Positions 37,297 to 50,540 of a stretch of DNA of 64,000 bases are shown here, in pieces. The notes under the pieces were generated by a model. The model was not told the origin of the DNA, ran no database searches, and saw only the letters and a program-made list of their open reading frames with translations. Origin of the DNA: Ptiloglossa arizonensis (taxonomy: Eukaryota > Arthropoda > Insecta > Hymenoptera > Colletidae). How positions within the stretch are numbered: position 1 is the first letter of the stretch; each line of letters starts with the position of its first letter. The translations under genes were made by a program, and so were the position numbers. The DNA is taken from the NCBI RefSeq assembly GCF_051014685.1, contig NW_027478907.1, forward strand, positions 248,001 to 312,000. The letters are read 5' to 3'.

Positions 37297-40200
37297 GAAA
37301 TTTTGCGGATTGTACAATCCGTTTGCGAGATGTGGCAGTTTGGAGGTAAGAAACGCTTGAGAAACTCAAAATTTTCGCAGTTCTGATGCTCGAATCGAAT
37401 AACTAGAACGGCCTAGGGGAAAAGTGCGCATACCGTTGTAATCGGGCGTGTTTCTACTTTCAGATGCAACAGAAATTTTGCGGATCGGTCAATCCGTTCG
37501 CGAGATATGGCAGTTTGGATGTAAGAAACGCTTGAGAAACTCAAAATTTTCGCAATTCTGATGCTCGAAACGAATAACTGGAACGGCCTAGGGGAAAACT
37601 ACACATACTGTTGTAATCGGGCTAGTCTCTACTTTCAGAAGCAACAGAAATTTTGAGGATTGGTCAATCCGTTCGCGAGATATGGCTGTTTGGAGGTAAG
37701 AAACGCTTGAGAAACTCAAAATTTTCGCAGTTCTGATGCTCGACACGAATGACTGGAACGGCCTAGGGGAGAAGACCGCATACCGTTGTAATGGGGCGAG
37801 TTTCTACTTTCAGATGCATCAGAAATTTTGCGGATCGGTCAAACCGTTCGCGAGATATGGCAGTTTGGATGTAAGAAACGCTTGAGAAACTCAAAATTTT
37901 CGCAGTTCTGATGCTCGAAACAAATAACTGGAACGGCCTAGGGGAAAACTACACATAGCGTTGTAATCGGGCGAGTTTCTACTTTCAGACACAACAGAAA
38001 TTTTGCGGATTGGTCAATCCGTTTGCGAGATGTGGCAGTTTGGAGGTAAGAAACGCTTGAGAAACTCAAAATTTTCGCAGTTCTGATGCTCAAAACGAAT
38101 AACTAGAACGGCCCAGGGGAAAAGTGCGCATACCGTGGTAATCGGGCGAGTTTCTACTTTCAAATGCAACAGAAATTTTGCGGATTGGTCTATGCGTTCG
38201 CGAGATGTGGTAGTTTGGAGGTAAGAAACGCTTGAGAAACTCAAAATTTTCGCAGTTCTGATGCTCGAAACGAATAACTAGAACGGCCTAGGGGAAAAGT
38301 ACGCATACCGATGTAATCGGGCGAGTTTCTACTTTCAGATGCAACAGAAATGTTGCGGATTGGTCGATCCGTTCGCGAGATATGGCAGTTTGGAGGTAAG
38401 AAACGCTTGAGAAACTCAAAATTTTCGCAATTCTGATGCTCGAAACGAATAACTAGAACGGCCTAGGGGAAAAGTGCGCATACCGTTGTAATCGGGCGAG
38501 TTTCTACTTTCAGATGCAACAGAAATTATGCGGATTGGTCAATCCGTTCGCGAGATATGGCAGTTTGGAGGTAAGAAACGCTTTAGAAACTCAAAATTTT
38601 CGCAGTTCTGATGCTCGAAACGAATAACTAGAACGGCCCAGGGGAAAACTACACATACCGTTGTAATCGGGCGAGTTTCTACTTTCAGATGCAACAGAAA
38701 TTATGCGGATTGGTCGATCCGTTCGCGAGATATGGCAGTTTGGAAGTAAGAAACGCTTGAGAAACTCAAAATTTTCACAGTTCTGATGCTCGAAACGAAT
38801 GACTAGAACGGCCTAGGGGAAAAGTGCGCATACTGTTGTAATCGGGCGTGTTTCTACTTTCAGATGCAACAGAAATTTTGCGGATCGGTCAATCCGTTCG
38901 CGAGATATGGCAGTTTGGATATAAGAAACGCTTGAGAAACTCAAAATTTTCGCAGTTCTGATGCTCGAAACAAATAACTGGAACGGCTTAGGGAAAAACT
39001 ACACATACCGTTGTAATCGGGCGAGTTTCTACTTTCAGATACAACAGAAATTTTGCGGATTGGTCAATCCGTTTGCGAGATGTGGCAGTTTGGAGGTAAG
39101 AAACGCTTGAGAAACTCAAAATTTTCGCAGTTCTGATGCTCGAAACGAATAACTAGAACGGCCTAGGGGAAAAGTACGCATACCGATGTAATCGGGCGAG
39201 TTTCTACTTTCAGATGCACCAGAAATGTTGCGGATTGGTAGATCCGTTCGCGAGATATGGCAATTTGGAAGTAAGAAACGCTTGAGAAACTCTAAATTTT
39301 CGCAGTTCTGATGCTCGAAACGAATGACTAGAACGGCCTAGGGGAGAAGTACGCATACCGTTGTAATCGGGCGAGATTCTACTTTCAGATGCAACAGAAA
39401 TTTTGCGGATTGAACAATCCGTTCGCGAGATATGGCAGTTTGGATATAAGAAACGCTTGAGAAACTCAAAATTTTCGCAGATCTGGTGCTCGAGACGAAT
39501 AACTAGAACGGCCTAGGGGAAAAGTGCGCATACCGTTGTAATCGGGCGAGTTTCTACTTTCAGATGCAACAGAAATTTTGCGGATCGGTCAATCCGTTCG
39601 CGAGATATGGCAGTTTGGATGTAAGAAACGCTTGAGAAACTCAAAATTTTCGCAGTTCTGATGCTCGAAACAAATAACTGGAACGGCCTAGGGGAAAACT
39701 ACGCATACCGTTGTAATCGGGCGAGTTTCTACTTTCCGATACAACAGAAATTTTGCGGATTGTACAATCCGTTTGCGAGATGTGGCAGTTTGGAGGTAAG
39801 AAACGCTTGAGAAACTCAAAATTTTCGCAGTTCTGATGCTCGAAACGAATAACTAGAACGGCCTAGGGGAAAAGTGCGCATACCGTTGTAATCGGGCGTG
39901 TTTCTACTTTCAGATGCAACAGAAATTTTGCGGATCGGTCAATCCGTTCGCGAGATATGGCAGTTTGGATGTAAGAAACGCTTGAGAAACTCAAAATTTT
40001 CGCAATTCTGATGCTCGAAACGAATAACTGGAACGGCCTAGGGGAAAACTACACATACTGTTGTAATCGGGCTAGTCTCTACTTTCAGAAGCAACAGAAA
40101 TTTTGAGGATTGGTCAATCCGTTCGCGAGATATGGCTGTTTGGAGGTAAGAAACGCTTGAGAAACTCAAAATTTTCGCAGTTCTGATGCTCGACACGAAT

Positions 40201-42066
40201 GACTGGAACGGCCTAGGGGAGAAGACCGCATACCGTTGTAATGGGGCGAGTTTCTACTTTCAGATGCAACAGAAATTTTGCGGATTGATCAATCCGTTCG
40301 CTAGATATGGCAGTTTGGAGATAAGAAACGCTTGAGAAACTCAAAATTTTCGCAGTTCTGATGCTCGAAACTAGTAACTAGAACGGCCTAGGGGAAAACT
40401 ACACATACCGTTGTAATCGGGCGAGTTTCTACTTTCAGATGCAACGGAAATTTGGCGGATTGGTCAATCCGTTCGCGAGATATGGCCGTTTGGATGTAAG
40501 AAACGCTTGAGAAACTCAAAATTTTCGCAGTTCTGATGCTCGAAACGAGTAACTAGAACGGCCTAGGGGAAAACTACACATACCGTTGTAATCGGGCGAG
40601 TTTCTACTTTCAGATGCAACGGAAATTTTGCGGATTGGTCAATCCGTTCGCGAGATATGGCCGTTTGGATGTAAGAAACGCTTTAGAAACTCAAAATTTT
40701 CGCAGTTCTGATGCTCAAAACGAATAACTAGAACGGCCCAGGGGAAAAGTGCGCATACCGTGGTAATCGGGCGAGTTTCTACTTTCAAATGCAACAGAAA
40801 TTTTGCGGATTGGTCAATGCGTTCGCGAGATGTGGCAGTTTGGAGGTAAGAAACGCTTGAGAAACTCAAAATTTTCGCAGTTCTGATGCTCGAAACGAAT
40901 AACTAGAACGGCCTAGGGGAGAAGTACGCATACCGATGTAATCGGGCGAGTTTCTACTTTCAGATGCAACAGAAATGTTGCGGATTGGTCGATCCGTTCG
41001 CGAGATATGGCAGTTTGGAGGTAAGAAACGCTTGAGAAACTCAAAATTTTCGCAATTCTGATGCTCGAAACGAATAACTAGAACGGCCTAGGGGAAAAGT
41101 GCGCATACCGTTGTAATCGGGCGAGTTTCTACTTTCAGATGCAACAGAAATTATGCGGATTGGTCAATCCGTTCGCGAGATATGGCAGTTTGGAGGTAAG
41201 AAACGCTTGAGGAACTCAAAATTTTCGCAGTTCTGATGCTCGAAACGAATAACTGGAACGGCCTAGGGGAAAACTACACATACCGTTGTAATCGGGCGAG
41301 TCTCTACTTTCAGATGCAACAGAAATTTTGCGGATTGGTCAATCCGTTCGCGAGATATGGCAGTTTGGAGATAAGAAACGCTTGAGTAACTCAAAATTTT
41401 CGCAGTTCTGATGCTCGAAACGAGTAACTAGAACGGCCTAGGGGAAAAGTACGCATACCGTTGTAATGGGGCGAGTTTTACTTTCATATGCAACAGAAAT
41501 TTTGCGGATTGATCAATCCGTTCGCGAGATATGGCAGTTTGGATGTAAGAAACGCTTGAGAAACTCAAAATTTTCGCAATTCTGATGCTCGAAACGAATT
41601 ACTAGAATGGCCTAGGGGAGAAGTACGCATACCGTTGTAATCGGGCGAGTTTCTACTTTCAGATGCAACAGAAATTTTGCGGATTGGTCAATCCGTTCGC
41701 GAGATATGGCCGTTTGGATGTAAGAAACGCTTTAGAAACTCAAAATTTTCGCAGTTCTGATGCTCGAAACGAATAACTAGAACGGCCCAGGGGAAAAGTG
41801 CGCATACCGTTGTAATCGGGCGAGTTTCTACTTTCAAATGCAACAGAAATTTTGAGGATTGGTCAATGCGTTCGCGAGATATGGCCGTTTGGAGGTAAGA
41901 AACGCTTGAGAAACTCAAAATTTTCGCAGTTCTGATGCTGGAAACGAATAAATAGAACGGCCTAGGGGAAAACTACACATACCGTTGCAATCGGGTGAGT
42001 TTCTACTTTCAGATACAACAGAAATTTTGCGGATTGGTCAATCCGTTTGCGAGATGTGGCAGTTTG
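37297..42066 (+). repeat. 4.77-kb block, first copy (second at 48671-53440)
   Basis: About 27 monomers that recur at 48671-53440 at an 11,374-bp offset. Rare variants keep their order in both: GCTCGAATCG, CTAGTCTCTAC/CAGAAGCAAC, GCATCAGAAAT, GGTCTATGCG, TTCACAG, GGCTTAGGGAAAAAC, GCACCAGAAATG with GGTAGATCC, CTCTAAATT, GCGAGATTC, TGAACAATCC, AGATCTGGTGC, TTTCCGATAC, GAAACTAGTAAC, ATTTGGCGG, GAGTAACTC, and a one-base deletion (GAGTTTTACTTTCATATG) near 41477. I noticed two substitutions, near 37843 and 40621. This is the longest duplication in the window and among the youngest by divergence. Confidence 0.9.
41460..41490 (+). other. One-base deletion allele, first of four copies
   Basis: GAGTTTCTACTTTCAGATG is reduced to GAGTTTTACTTTCATATG (one C lost, plus a G to T). 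The same allele lies near 52851, 59148 and 60371, always after AATGGGGCGAG and before a TGATCA dyad and GAATTACTAGAATGG. It therefore tracks one ancestral segment through three later duplications. Confidence 0.85.
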
Positions 42067-42861
42067 GACGTAAGAAACGCTTGAGAAACTCAAAATTTTC
42101 GCAGTTCTGATGCTCGAAACGAATAACTAGAACGGCCTAGGGGAAAACTACACATACCGTTGTAATCGGGCGAGTCTCTACTTTCAGATGCAACAGAAAT
42201 TTTGCGGATTGGTCAATCCGTTCGCGAGATATGGCAGTTTGGATGTAAGAAACGCTTGAGAAACTCAAAATTTTCGCAGTTCTGATGCTCGAAACGAATA
42301 ACTAGAACGGCCTAGGGGAAAAGTACCCATACCGATGTAATCGGGCGAGTTTCTACTTTCAGATGCAACAGAAATTTTGCGGATTGGTCGATCCGTTCGC
42401 GAGATATGGCAGTTTGGAAGTAAGAAACGCTTGAGAAACTCAAAATTTTCGCAGTTCTGATGCTCGAAACGAATGACTAGAACGGCCTAGGGGAAAAGTG
42501 CGCATACCGTTGTAATCGGGCGAGTTTCTACTTTCAGATGCAACAGAAATTTTGCGGATTGATCAATCCGTTCGCGAGATATGGCAGTTTGGAGATAAGA
42601 AACGCTTGAGAAACTCAAAATTTTCGCAGTTCTGATGCTCGAAACGAATGACTAGAACGGACTAGGGGAGAAGTACGCATACCGTTGTAATCGAGCGAGT
42701 TTCTACTTTCAGATGCAACAGAAATTATGCGGGTTGGTCAATCCGTTCGCGAGATATGGCAGTTTGGAGGTAAGAAACGCTTGAGGAAATCAAAATTTTC
42801 GCAGTTCTGATGCTCGAAACGAATAACTAGAACGGCCTAGGGGAAAACTACACATACCGTT
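42067..42861 (+). repeat. Segment shared with the right end of the window
   Basis: About 41.68-42.60 kb recurs at about 63.03-63.95 kb (offset 21,345 bp, the 122-monomer spacing less five single-base deletions in between), including GGACGTAAG, GAGTCTCTAC, AAGTACCCATACCGATG and a GGAAGTAAG monomer. Part also recurs near 57.14-57.67 kb and 61.14-61.50 kb. Private changes GGACTAGGGG and GCGGGTTGG follow near 42660-42735. Confidence 0.75.
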
Positions 42862-44637
42862 GTAATCGGGCGAGTTTCTACTTTCAGATGCAACAGAAAT
42901 TTTGCGGATTGATCAATCCGTTCGCGAGATATTGCAGTTTGGAGGTAAGAAACGCTTGAGAAACTCAAAATTTTCGCAGTTCTGATGCTCGAAACGAATA
43001 ACTAGAACGGCCTAGGGGAAAAGTGCGCATACTGTTGTAATCGGGCGAGTTTCTACTTTCAGATGCAACAGAAATTTTGCGGATTGATCAATCCGTTCGC
43101 GAGATATGGCGGTTTGGAGATAAGAAACGCTTTAGAAACTCAAAATTTTCGCAGTTCTGATGCTCGAAACGAATAACTAGAACGGCCCAGGGGAAAAGTG
43201 CGCATACCGTTGTAATCGGGCGAGTTTCTACTTTCAAATGCAACAGAAACTTTGCGGATTGGTAAATGCGTTCGCGAGATATGGCATTTTGGAAGTAAGA
43301 AACGCTTGAGAAACTCAAAATTTTCGCAGTTCTGATGCTCGAAACGAATAAATAGAACGGCCTAGGGGAAAACTACACATACCGTTGTAATCGGGAGAGT
43401 TTCTACTTTCAGACACAACAGAAATTTTGCGGATTGGTCAATCCGTTTGCGAGATGTGGCAGTTTGGAGGTAAGAAATGCTTGAGAAACTCAAAATTTTC
43501 GCAGTTCTGATGCTCGAAACGAATGACTAGAACGGCCTAGGGGAAAAGTGCGCATACCGTTGTAATCGGGCGAGTTTCTACTTTCAAATGCAACAGAAAC
43601 TTTGCGGATTGGTAAATGCGTTCGCGAGATATGGCATTTTGGAAGTAAGAAACGCTTGAGAAACTCAAAATTTTCGCAGTTCTGATGCTCGAAACGAATA
43701 AATAGAACGGCCTAGGGGAAAACTACACATACCGTTGTAATCGGGAGAGTTTCTACTTTCAGACACAACAGAAATTTTGCGGATTGGTCAATCCGTTTGC
43801 GAGATGTGGCAGTTTGGAGGTAAGAAATGCTTGAGAAACTCAAAATTTTCGCAGTTCTGATGCTCGAAACGAATGACTAGAACGGCCTAGGGGAAAAGTG
43901 CGCATACTGTTGTAATCGGGCGAGTTTCTACTTTCAGATGCAACAGAAATTTTGCGGATTGATCAATCCGTTCGCGAGATATGGCAGTTTGGAGATAAGA
44001 AACGCTTTAGAAACTCAAAATTTTCGCAGTTCTGATGCTCGAAACGAATAACTAGAACGGCCCAGGGGAAAAGTGCGCATACCGTTGTAATCGGGCGAGT
44101 TTCTACTTTCAAATGCATCAGAAACTTTGCGGATTGGTAAATGCGTTCGCGAGATATGGCATTTTGGAAGTAAGAAACGCTTGAGAAACTCAAAATTTTC
44201 GCAGTTCTGATGCTCGAAACGAATAAATAGAACGGCCTAGGGGAAAACTACACATACCGTTGTAATCGGGAGAGTTTCTACTTTCAGACACAACAGAAAT
44301 TTTGCGGGTTGGTCAATCCGTTTGCGAGATGTGGCAGTTTGGAGGTAAGAAATGCTTGAGAAACTCAAAATTTTCGCAGTTCTGATGCTCGAAACGAATG
44401 ACTAGAACGGCCTAGGGGAAAAGTGCGCATACCGTTGTAATCGGGCGAGTTTCTACTTTCAAATGCAACAGAAACTTTGCGGATTGGTAAATGCGTTCGC
44501 GAGATATGGCATTTTGGAAGTAAGAAACGCTTGAGAAACTCAAAATTTTCGCAGTTCTGATGCTCGAAACGAATAAATAGAACGGCCTAGGGGAAAACTA
44601 CACATACCGTTGTAATCGGGAGAGTTTCTACTTTCAG
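42862..44637 (+). repeat. 1.78-kb block, first copy (second at 46012-47787)
   Basis: Recurs at an exact 3150-bp (18-monomer) offset. Shared markers are GATATTGCAG, ATGGCGGTTTGG, GAAACTTTGCGGATTGGTAAATGCG forms, ATGGCATTTTGG, CGGGAGAGTTTC, CAGACACAAC and AAGAAATGC. I saw one substitution (GCATCAG near 44117 against GCAACAG). Inside it a 350-bp dimer (GGTAAATGCG monomer plus CGGGAGAG/CAGACAC monomer) is itself repeated: GGTAAATGCG lies at about 43260 and 43610, and again at 44135 and 44485. Confidence 0.88.
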
Positions 44638-46036
44638 ATGCAACAGAAATTTTGCGGATTGGTCAATCCGTTCGCGAGATATGGCCGTTTGGATGTAAGA
44701 AACGCTTTAGAAACTCAAAATTTTCGCAGTTCTGATGCTCGAAACGAATGACTAGAACGGCCCAGGGGAAAAGTGCGCATACCGTTGTAATCGGGCGAGT
44801 TTCTACTTTCAAATGCAACAGAAATTTTGAGGATTGGTCAATGCGTTCGCGAGATATGGCAGTTTGGAGGTAAGAAACGCTTGAGAAACTCAAAATTTTC
44901 GCAGTTCTGATGCTGGAAACGAATAAATAGAACGGCCTAGGGGAAAACTACACATACCGTTGCAATCGGGCGAGTTTCTACTTTCAGATACAACAGAAAT
45001 TTTGCGGATTGGTCAATCCGTTTGCGAGATGTGGCAGTTTGGAGGTAAGAAACGCTTGAGAAACTCAAAATTTTCGCAGTTCTGATGCTCGAAACAAATA
45101 ACTGGAACGGCCTAGGGGAAAACTACGCATACCGTTGTAATCGGGCGAGTTTCTACTTTCAGATATAACAGAAATTTTGCGGATTGTACAATCCGTTTGC
45201 GAGATGTGGCAGTTTGGAGGTAAGAAACGCTTGAGAAACTCAAAATTTTCGCAGTTCTGATGCTCGAATCGAATAACTAGAACGGCCTAGGGGAAAAGTG
45301 CGCATACCGTTGTAATCGGGCGTGTTTCTACTTTCAGATGCAACAGAAATTTTGCGGATCGGTCAATCCGTTCGCGAGATATGGCAGTTTGGATGTAAGA
45401 AACGCTTGAGAAACTCAAAATTTTCGCAATTCTGATGCTCGAAACGAATAACTGGAACGGCCTAGGGGAAAACTACACATACTGTTGTAATCGGGCTAGT
45501 CTCTACTTTCAGAAGCAACAGAAATTTTGAGGATTGGTCAATCCGTTCGCGAGATATGGCTGTTTGGAGGTAAGAAACGCTTGAGAAACTCAAAATTTTC
45601 GCAGTTCTGATGCTCGACACGAATGACTGGAACGGCCTAGGGGAGAAGACCGCATACCGTTGTAATGGGGCGAGTTTCTACTTTCAGATGCATCAGAAAT
45701 TTTGCGGATCGGTCAATCCGTTCGCGAGATATGGCAGTTTGGATGTAAGAAACGCTTGAGAAACTCAAAATTTTCGCAGTTCTGATGCTCGAAACAAATA
45801 ACTGGAACGGCCTAGGGGAAAACTACACATAGCGTTGTAATCGGGCGAGTTTCTACTTTCAGACACAACAGAAATTTTGCGGATTGGTCAATCCGTTTGC
45901 GAGATGTGGCAGTTTGGAGGTAAGAAACGCTTGAGAAACTCAAAATTTTCGCAGTTCTGATGCTCAAAACGAATAACTAGAACGGCCCAGGGGAAAAGTG
46001 CGCATACCGTGGTAATCGGGCGAGTTTCTACTTTCA
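44622..46036 (+). repeat. 1.4-kb block, first of three copies
   Basis: Recurs at 48122-49536 (offset 3500 bp, 20 monomers) and again at 54071-55485 (a further 5949 bp). All three share GAGGATTGGTCAATGCG, GCTGGAAACG, GATATAACAG with the TGTACA dyad, GCTCGAATCG, the CTAGTCTCTAC/CAGAAGC monomer, AGACCGCATACC, GCATCAG and CATAGCGTTG. I saw no difference between the first two copies. Its right part is also the left part of the 4.77-kb block, showing nested duplication. Confidence 0.88.
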
Positions 46037-47787
46037 GATGCAACAGAAATTTTGCGGATTGATCAATCCGTTCGCGAGATATTGCAGTTTGGAGGTAAGA
46101 AACGCTTGAGAAACTCAAAATTTTCGCAGTTCTGATGCTCGAAACGAATAACTAGAACGGCCTAGGGGAAAAGTGCGCATACTGTTGTAATCGGGCGAGT
46201 TTCTACTTTCAGATGCAACAGAAATTTTGCGGATTGATCAATCCGTTCGCGAGATATGGCGGTTTGGAGATAAGAAACGCTTTAGAAACTCAAAATTTTC
46301 GCAGTTCTGATGCTCGAAACGAATAACTAGAACGGCCCAGGGGAAAAGTGCGCATACCGTTGTAATCGGGCGAGTTTCTACTTTCAAATGCAACAGAAAC
46401 TTTGCGGATTGGTAAATGCGTTCGCGAGATATGGCATTTTGGAAGTAAGAAACGCTTGAGAAACTCAAAATTTTCGCAGTTCTGATGCTCGAAACGAATA
46501 AATAGAACGGCCTAGGGGAAAACTACACATACCGTTGTAATCGGGAGAGTTTCTACTTTCAGACACAACAGAAATTTTGCGGATTGGTCAATCCGTTTGC
46601 GAGATGTGGCAGTTTGGAGGTAAGAAATGCTTGAGAAACTCAAAATTTTCGCAGTTCTGATGCTCGAAACGAATGACTAGAACGGCCTAGGGGAAAAGTG
46701 CGCATACCGTTGTAATCGGGCGAGTTTCTACTTTCAAATGCAACAGAAACTTTGCGGATTGGTAAATGCGTTCGCGAGATATGGCATTTTGGAAGTAAGA
46801 AACGCTTGAGAAACTCAAAATTTTCGCAGTTCTGATGCTCGAAACGAATAAATAGAACGGCCTAGGGGAAAACTACACATACCGTTGTAATCGGGAGAGT
46901 TTCTACTTTCAGACACAACAGAAATTTTGCGGATTGGTCAATCCGTTTGCGAGATGTGGCAGTTTGGAGGTAAGAAATGCTTGAGAAACTCAAAATTTTC
47001 GCAGTTCTGATGCTCGAAACGAATGACTAGAACGGCCTAGGGGAAAAGTGCGCATACTGTTGTAATCGGGCGAGTTTCTACTTTCAGATGCAACAGAAAT
47101 TTTGCGGATTGATCAATCCGTTCGCGAGATATGGCAGTTTGGAGATAAGAAACGCTTTAGAAACTCAAAATTTTCGCAGTTCTGATGCTCGAAACGAATA
47201 ACTAGAACGGCCCAGGGGAAAAGTGCGCATACCGTTGTAATCGGGCGAGTTTCTACTTTCAAATGCAACAGAAACTTTGCGGATTGGTAAATGCGTTCGC
47301 GAGATATGGCATTTTGGAAGTAAGAAACGCTTGAGAAACTCAAAATTTTCGCAGTTCTGATGCTCGAAACGAATAAATAGAACGGCCTAGGGGAAAACTA
47401 CACATACCGTTGTAATCGGGAGAGTTTCTACTTTCAGACACAACAGAAATTTTGCGGGTTGGTCAATCCGTTTGCGAGATGTGGCAGTTTGGAGGTAAGA
47501 AATGCTTGAGAAACTCAAAATTTTCGCAGTTCTGATGCTCGAAACGAATGACTAGAACGGCCTAGGGGAAAAGTGCGCATACCGTTGTAATCGGGCGAGT
47601 TTCTACTTTCAAATGCAACAGAAACTTTGCGGATTGGTAAATGCGTTCGCGAGATATGGCATTTTGGAAGTAAGAAACGCTTGAGAAACTCAAAATTTTC
47701 GCAGTTCTGATGCTCGAAACGAATAAATAGAACGGCCTAGGGGAAAACTACACATACCGTTGTAATCGGGAGAGTTTCTACTTTCAG
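46012..47787 (+). repeat. 1.78-kb block, second copy
   Basis: Copy of 42862-44637. The left junction follows a monomer with CCGTGGTAATCGG that belongs to the preceding block. The right end passes into TTTGCGCATTGG and GAAATGCTTTCG variants at about 47803-47855, which start a segment recopied near 53.75 kb. Confidence 0.85.
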
Positions 47788-50540
47788 ACACAACAGAAAT
47801 TTTGCGCATTGGTCAATCCGTTTGCGAGATGTGGCAGTTTGGAGGTAAGAAATGCTTTCGAAACTCAAAATTTTCGCAGTTCTGATGCTCGAAACGAATG
47901 ACTAGAACGGCCTAGGGGAAAAGTGCGCATACCGTTGTAATCGGGCGAGTTTCTACTTTCAGATGAAACAGAAATTTTGCGGATTGATCAATCCGTTCGC
48001 GAGATATGGCAGTTTGGAGATAAGAAACGCTTGAGAAACTCAAAATTTTCGCAGTTCTGATGCTCGAAACGAATGACTAGAATGGCCTAGGGGAGAAGTA
48101 CGCATACCGTTGTAATCGGGCGAGTTTCTACTTTCAGATGCAACAGAAATTTTGCGGATTGGTCAATCCGTTCGCGAGATATGGCCGTTTGGATGTAAGA
48201 AACGCTTTAGAAACTCAAAATTTTCGCAGTTCTGATGCTCGAAACGAATGACTAGAACGGCCCAGGGGAAAAGTGCGCATACCGTTGTAATCGGGCGAGT
48301 TTCTACTTTCAAATGCAACAGAAATTTTGAGGATTGGTCAATGCGTTCGCGAGATATGGCAGTTTGGAGGTAAGAAACGCTTGAGAAACTCAAAATTTTC
48401 GCAGTTCTGATGCTGGAAACGAATAAATAGAACGGCCTAGGGGAAAACTACACATACCGTTGCAATCGGGCGAGTTTCTACTTTCAGATACAACAGAAAT
48501 TTTGCGGATTGGTCAATCCGTTTGCGAGATGTGGCAGTTTGGAGGTAAGAAACGCTTGAGAAACTCAAAATTTTCGCAGTTCTGATGCTCGAAACAAATA
48601 ACTGGAACGGCCTAGGGGAAAACTACGCATACCGTTGTAATCGGGCGAGTTTCTACTTTCAGATATAACAGAAATTTTGCGGATTGTACAATCCGTTTGC
48701 GAGATGTGGCAGTTTGGAGGTAAGAAACGCTTGAGAAACTCAAAATTTTCGCAGTTCTGATGCTCGAATCGAATAACTAGAACGGCCTAGGGGAAAAGTG
48801 CGCATACCGTTGTAATCGGGCGTGTTTCTACTTTCAGATGCAACAGAAATTTTGCGGATCGGTCAATCCGTTCGCGAGATATGGCAGTTTGGATGTAAGA
48901 AACGCTTGAGAAACTCAAAATTTTCGCAATTCTGATGCTCGAAACGAATAACTGGAACGGCCTAGGGGAAAACTACACATACTGTTGTAATCGGGCTAGT
49001 CTCTACTTTCAGAAGCAACAGAAATTTTGAGGATTGGTCAATCCGTTCGCGAGATATGGCTGTTTGGAGGTAAGAAACGCTTGAGAAACTCAAAATTTTC
49101 GCAGTTCTGATGCTCGACACGAATGACTGGAACGGCCTAGGGGAGAAGACCGCATACCGTTGTAATGGGGCGAGTTTCTACTTTCAGATGCATCAGAAAT
49201 TTTGCGGATCGGTCAATCCGTTCGCGAGATATGGCAGTTTGGATGTAAGAAACGCTTGAGAAACTCAAAATTTTCGCAGTTCTGATGCTCGAAACAAATA
49301 ACTGGAACGGCCTAGGGGAAAACTACACATAGCGTTGTAATCGGGCGAGTTTCTACTTTCAGACACAACAGAAATTTTGCGGATTGGTCAATCCGTTTGC
49401 GAGATGTGGCAGTTTGGAGGTAAGAAACGCTTGAGAAACTCAAAATTTTCGCAGTTCTGATGCTCAAAACGAATAACTAGAACGGCCCAGGGGAAAAGTG
49501 CGCATACCGTGGTAATCGGGCGAGTTTCTACTTTCAAATGCAACAGAAATTTTGCGGATTGGTCTATGCGTTCGCGAGATGTGGTAGTTTGGAGGTAAGA
49601 AACGCTTGAGAAACTCAAAATTTTCGCAGTTCTGATGCTCGAAACGAATAACTAGAACGGCCTAGGGGAAAAGTACGCATACCGATGTAATCGGGCGAGT
49701 TTCTACTTTCAGATGCAACAGAAATGTTGCGGATTGGTCGATCCGTTCGCGAGATATGGCAGTTTGGAGGTAAGAAACGCTTGAGAAACTCAAAATTTTC
49801 GCAATTCTGATGCTCGAAACGAATAACTAGAACGGCCTAGGGGAAAAGTGCGCATACCGTTGTAATCGGGCGAGTTTCTACTTTCAGATGCAACAGAAAT
49901 TATGCGGATTGGTCAATCCGTTCGCGAGATATGGCAGTTTGGAGGTAAGAAACGCTTTAGAAACTCAAAATTTTCGCAGTTCTGATGCTCGAAACGAATA
50001 ACTAGAACGGCCCAGGGGAAAACTACACATACCGTTGTAATCGGGCGAGTTTCTACTTTCAGATGCAACAGAAATTATGCGGATTGGTCGATCCGTTCGC
50101 GAGATATGGCAGTTTGGAAGTAAGAAACGCTTGAGAAACTCAAAATTTTCACAGTTCTGATGCTCGAAACGAATGACTAGAACGGCCTAGGGGAAAAGTG
50201 CGCATACTGTTGTAATCGGGCGTGTTTCTACTTTCAGATGCAACAGAAATTTTGCGGATCGGTCAATCCGTTCGCGAGATATGGCAGTTTGGATATAAGA
50301 AACGCTTGAGAAACTCAAAATTTTCGCAGTTCTGATGCTCGAAACAAATAACTGGAACGGCTTAGGGAAAAACTACACATACCGTTGTAATCGGGCGAGT
50401 TTCTACTTTCAGATACAACAGAAATTTTGCGGATTGGTCAATCCGTTTGCGAGATGTGGCAGTTTGGAGGTAAGAAACGCTTGAGAAACTCAAAATTTTC
50501 GCAGTTCTGATGCTCGAAACGAATAACTAGAACGGCCTAG
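47459..50540 (+). repeat. 3.08-kb block, first copy (second at 53408-56489)
   Basis: Recurs at a 5949-bp offset (34 monomers less one deleted base). Shared markers include TTTGCGCATTGG, ATGCTTTCGAAAC, CAGATGAAACAG, AGAATGGCC, the whole 1.4-kb block, GGTCTATGCG with GTGGTAGTTTGG, TTCACAG and GGCTTAGGGAAAAAC. One substitution was seen (CACAGTTC at about 50155 against CACAGATC at about 56104). The right break is clear: GGGGAAAAGTACGC here, GGGCAAAACTACAC in the copy. Confidence 0.88.
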
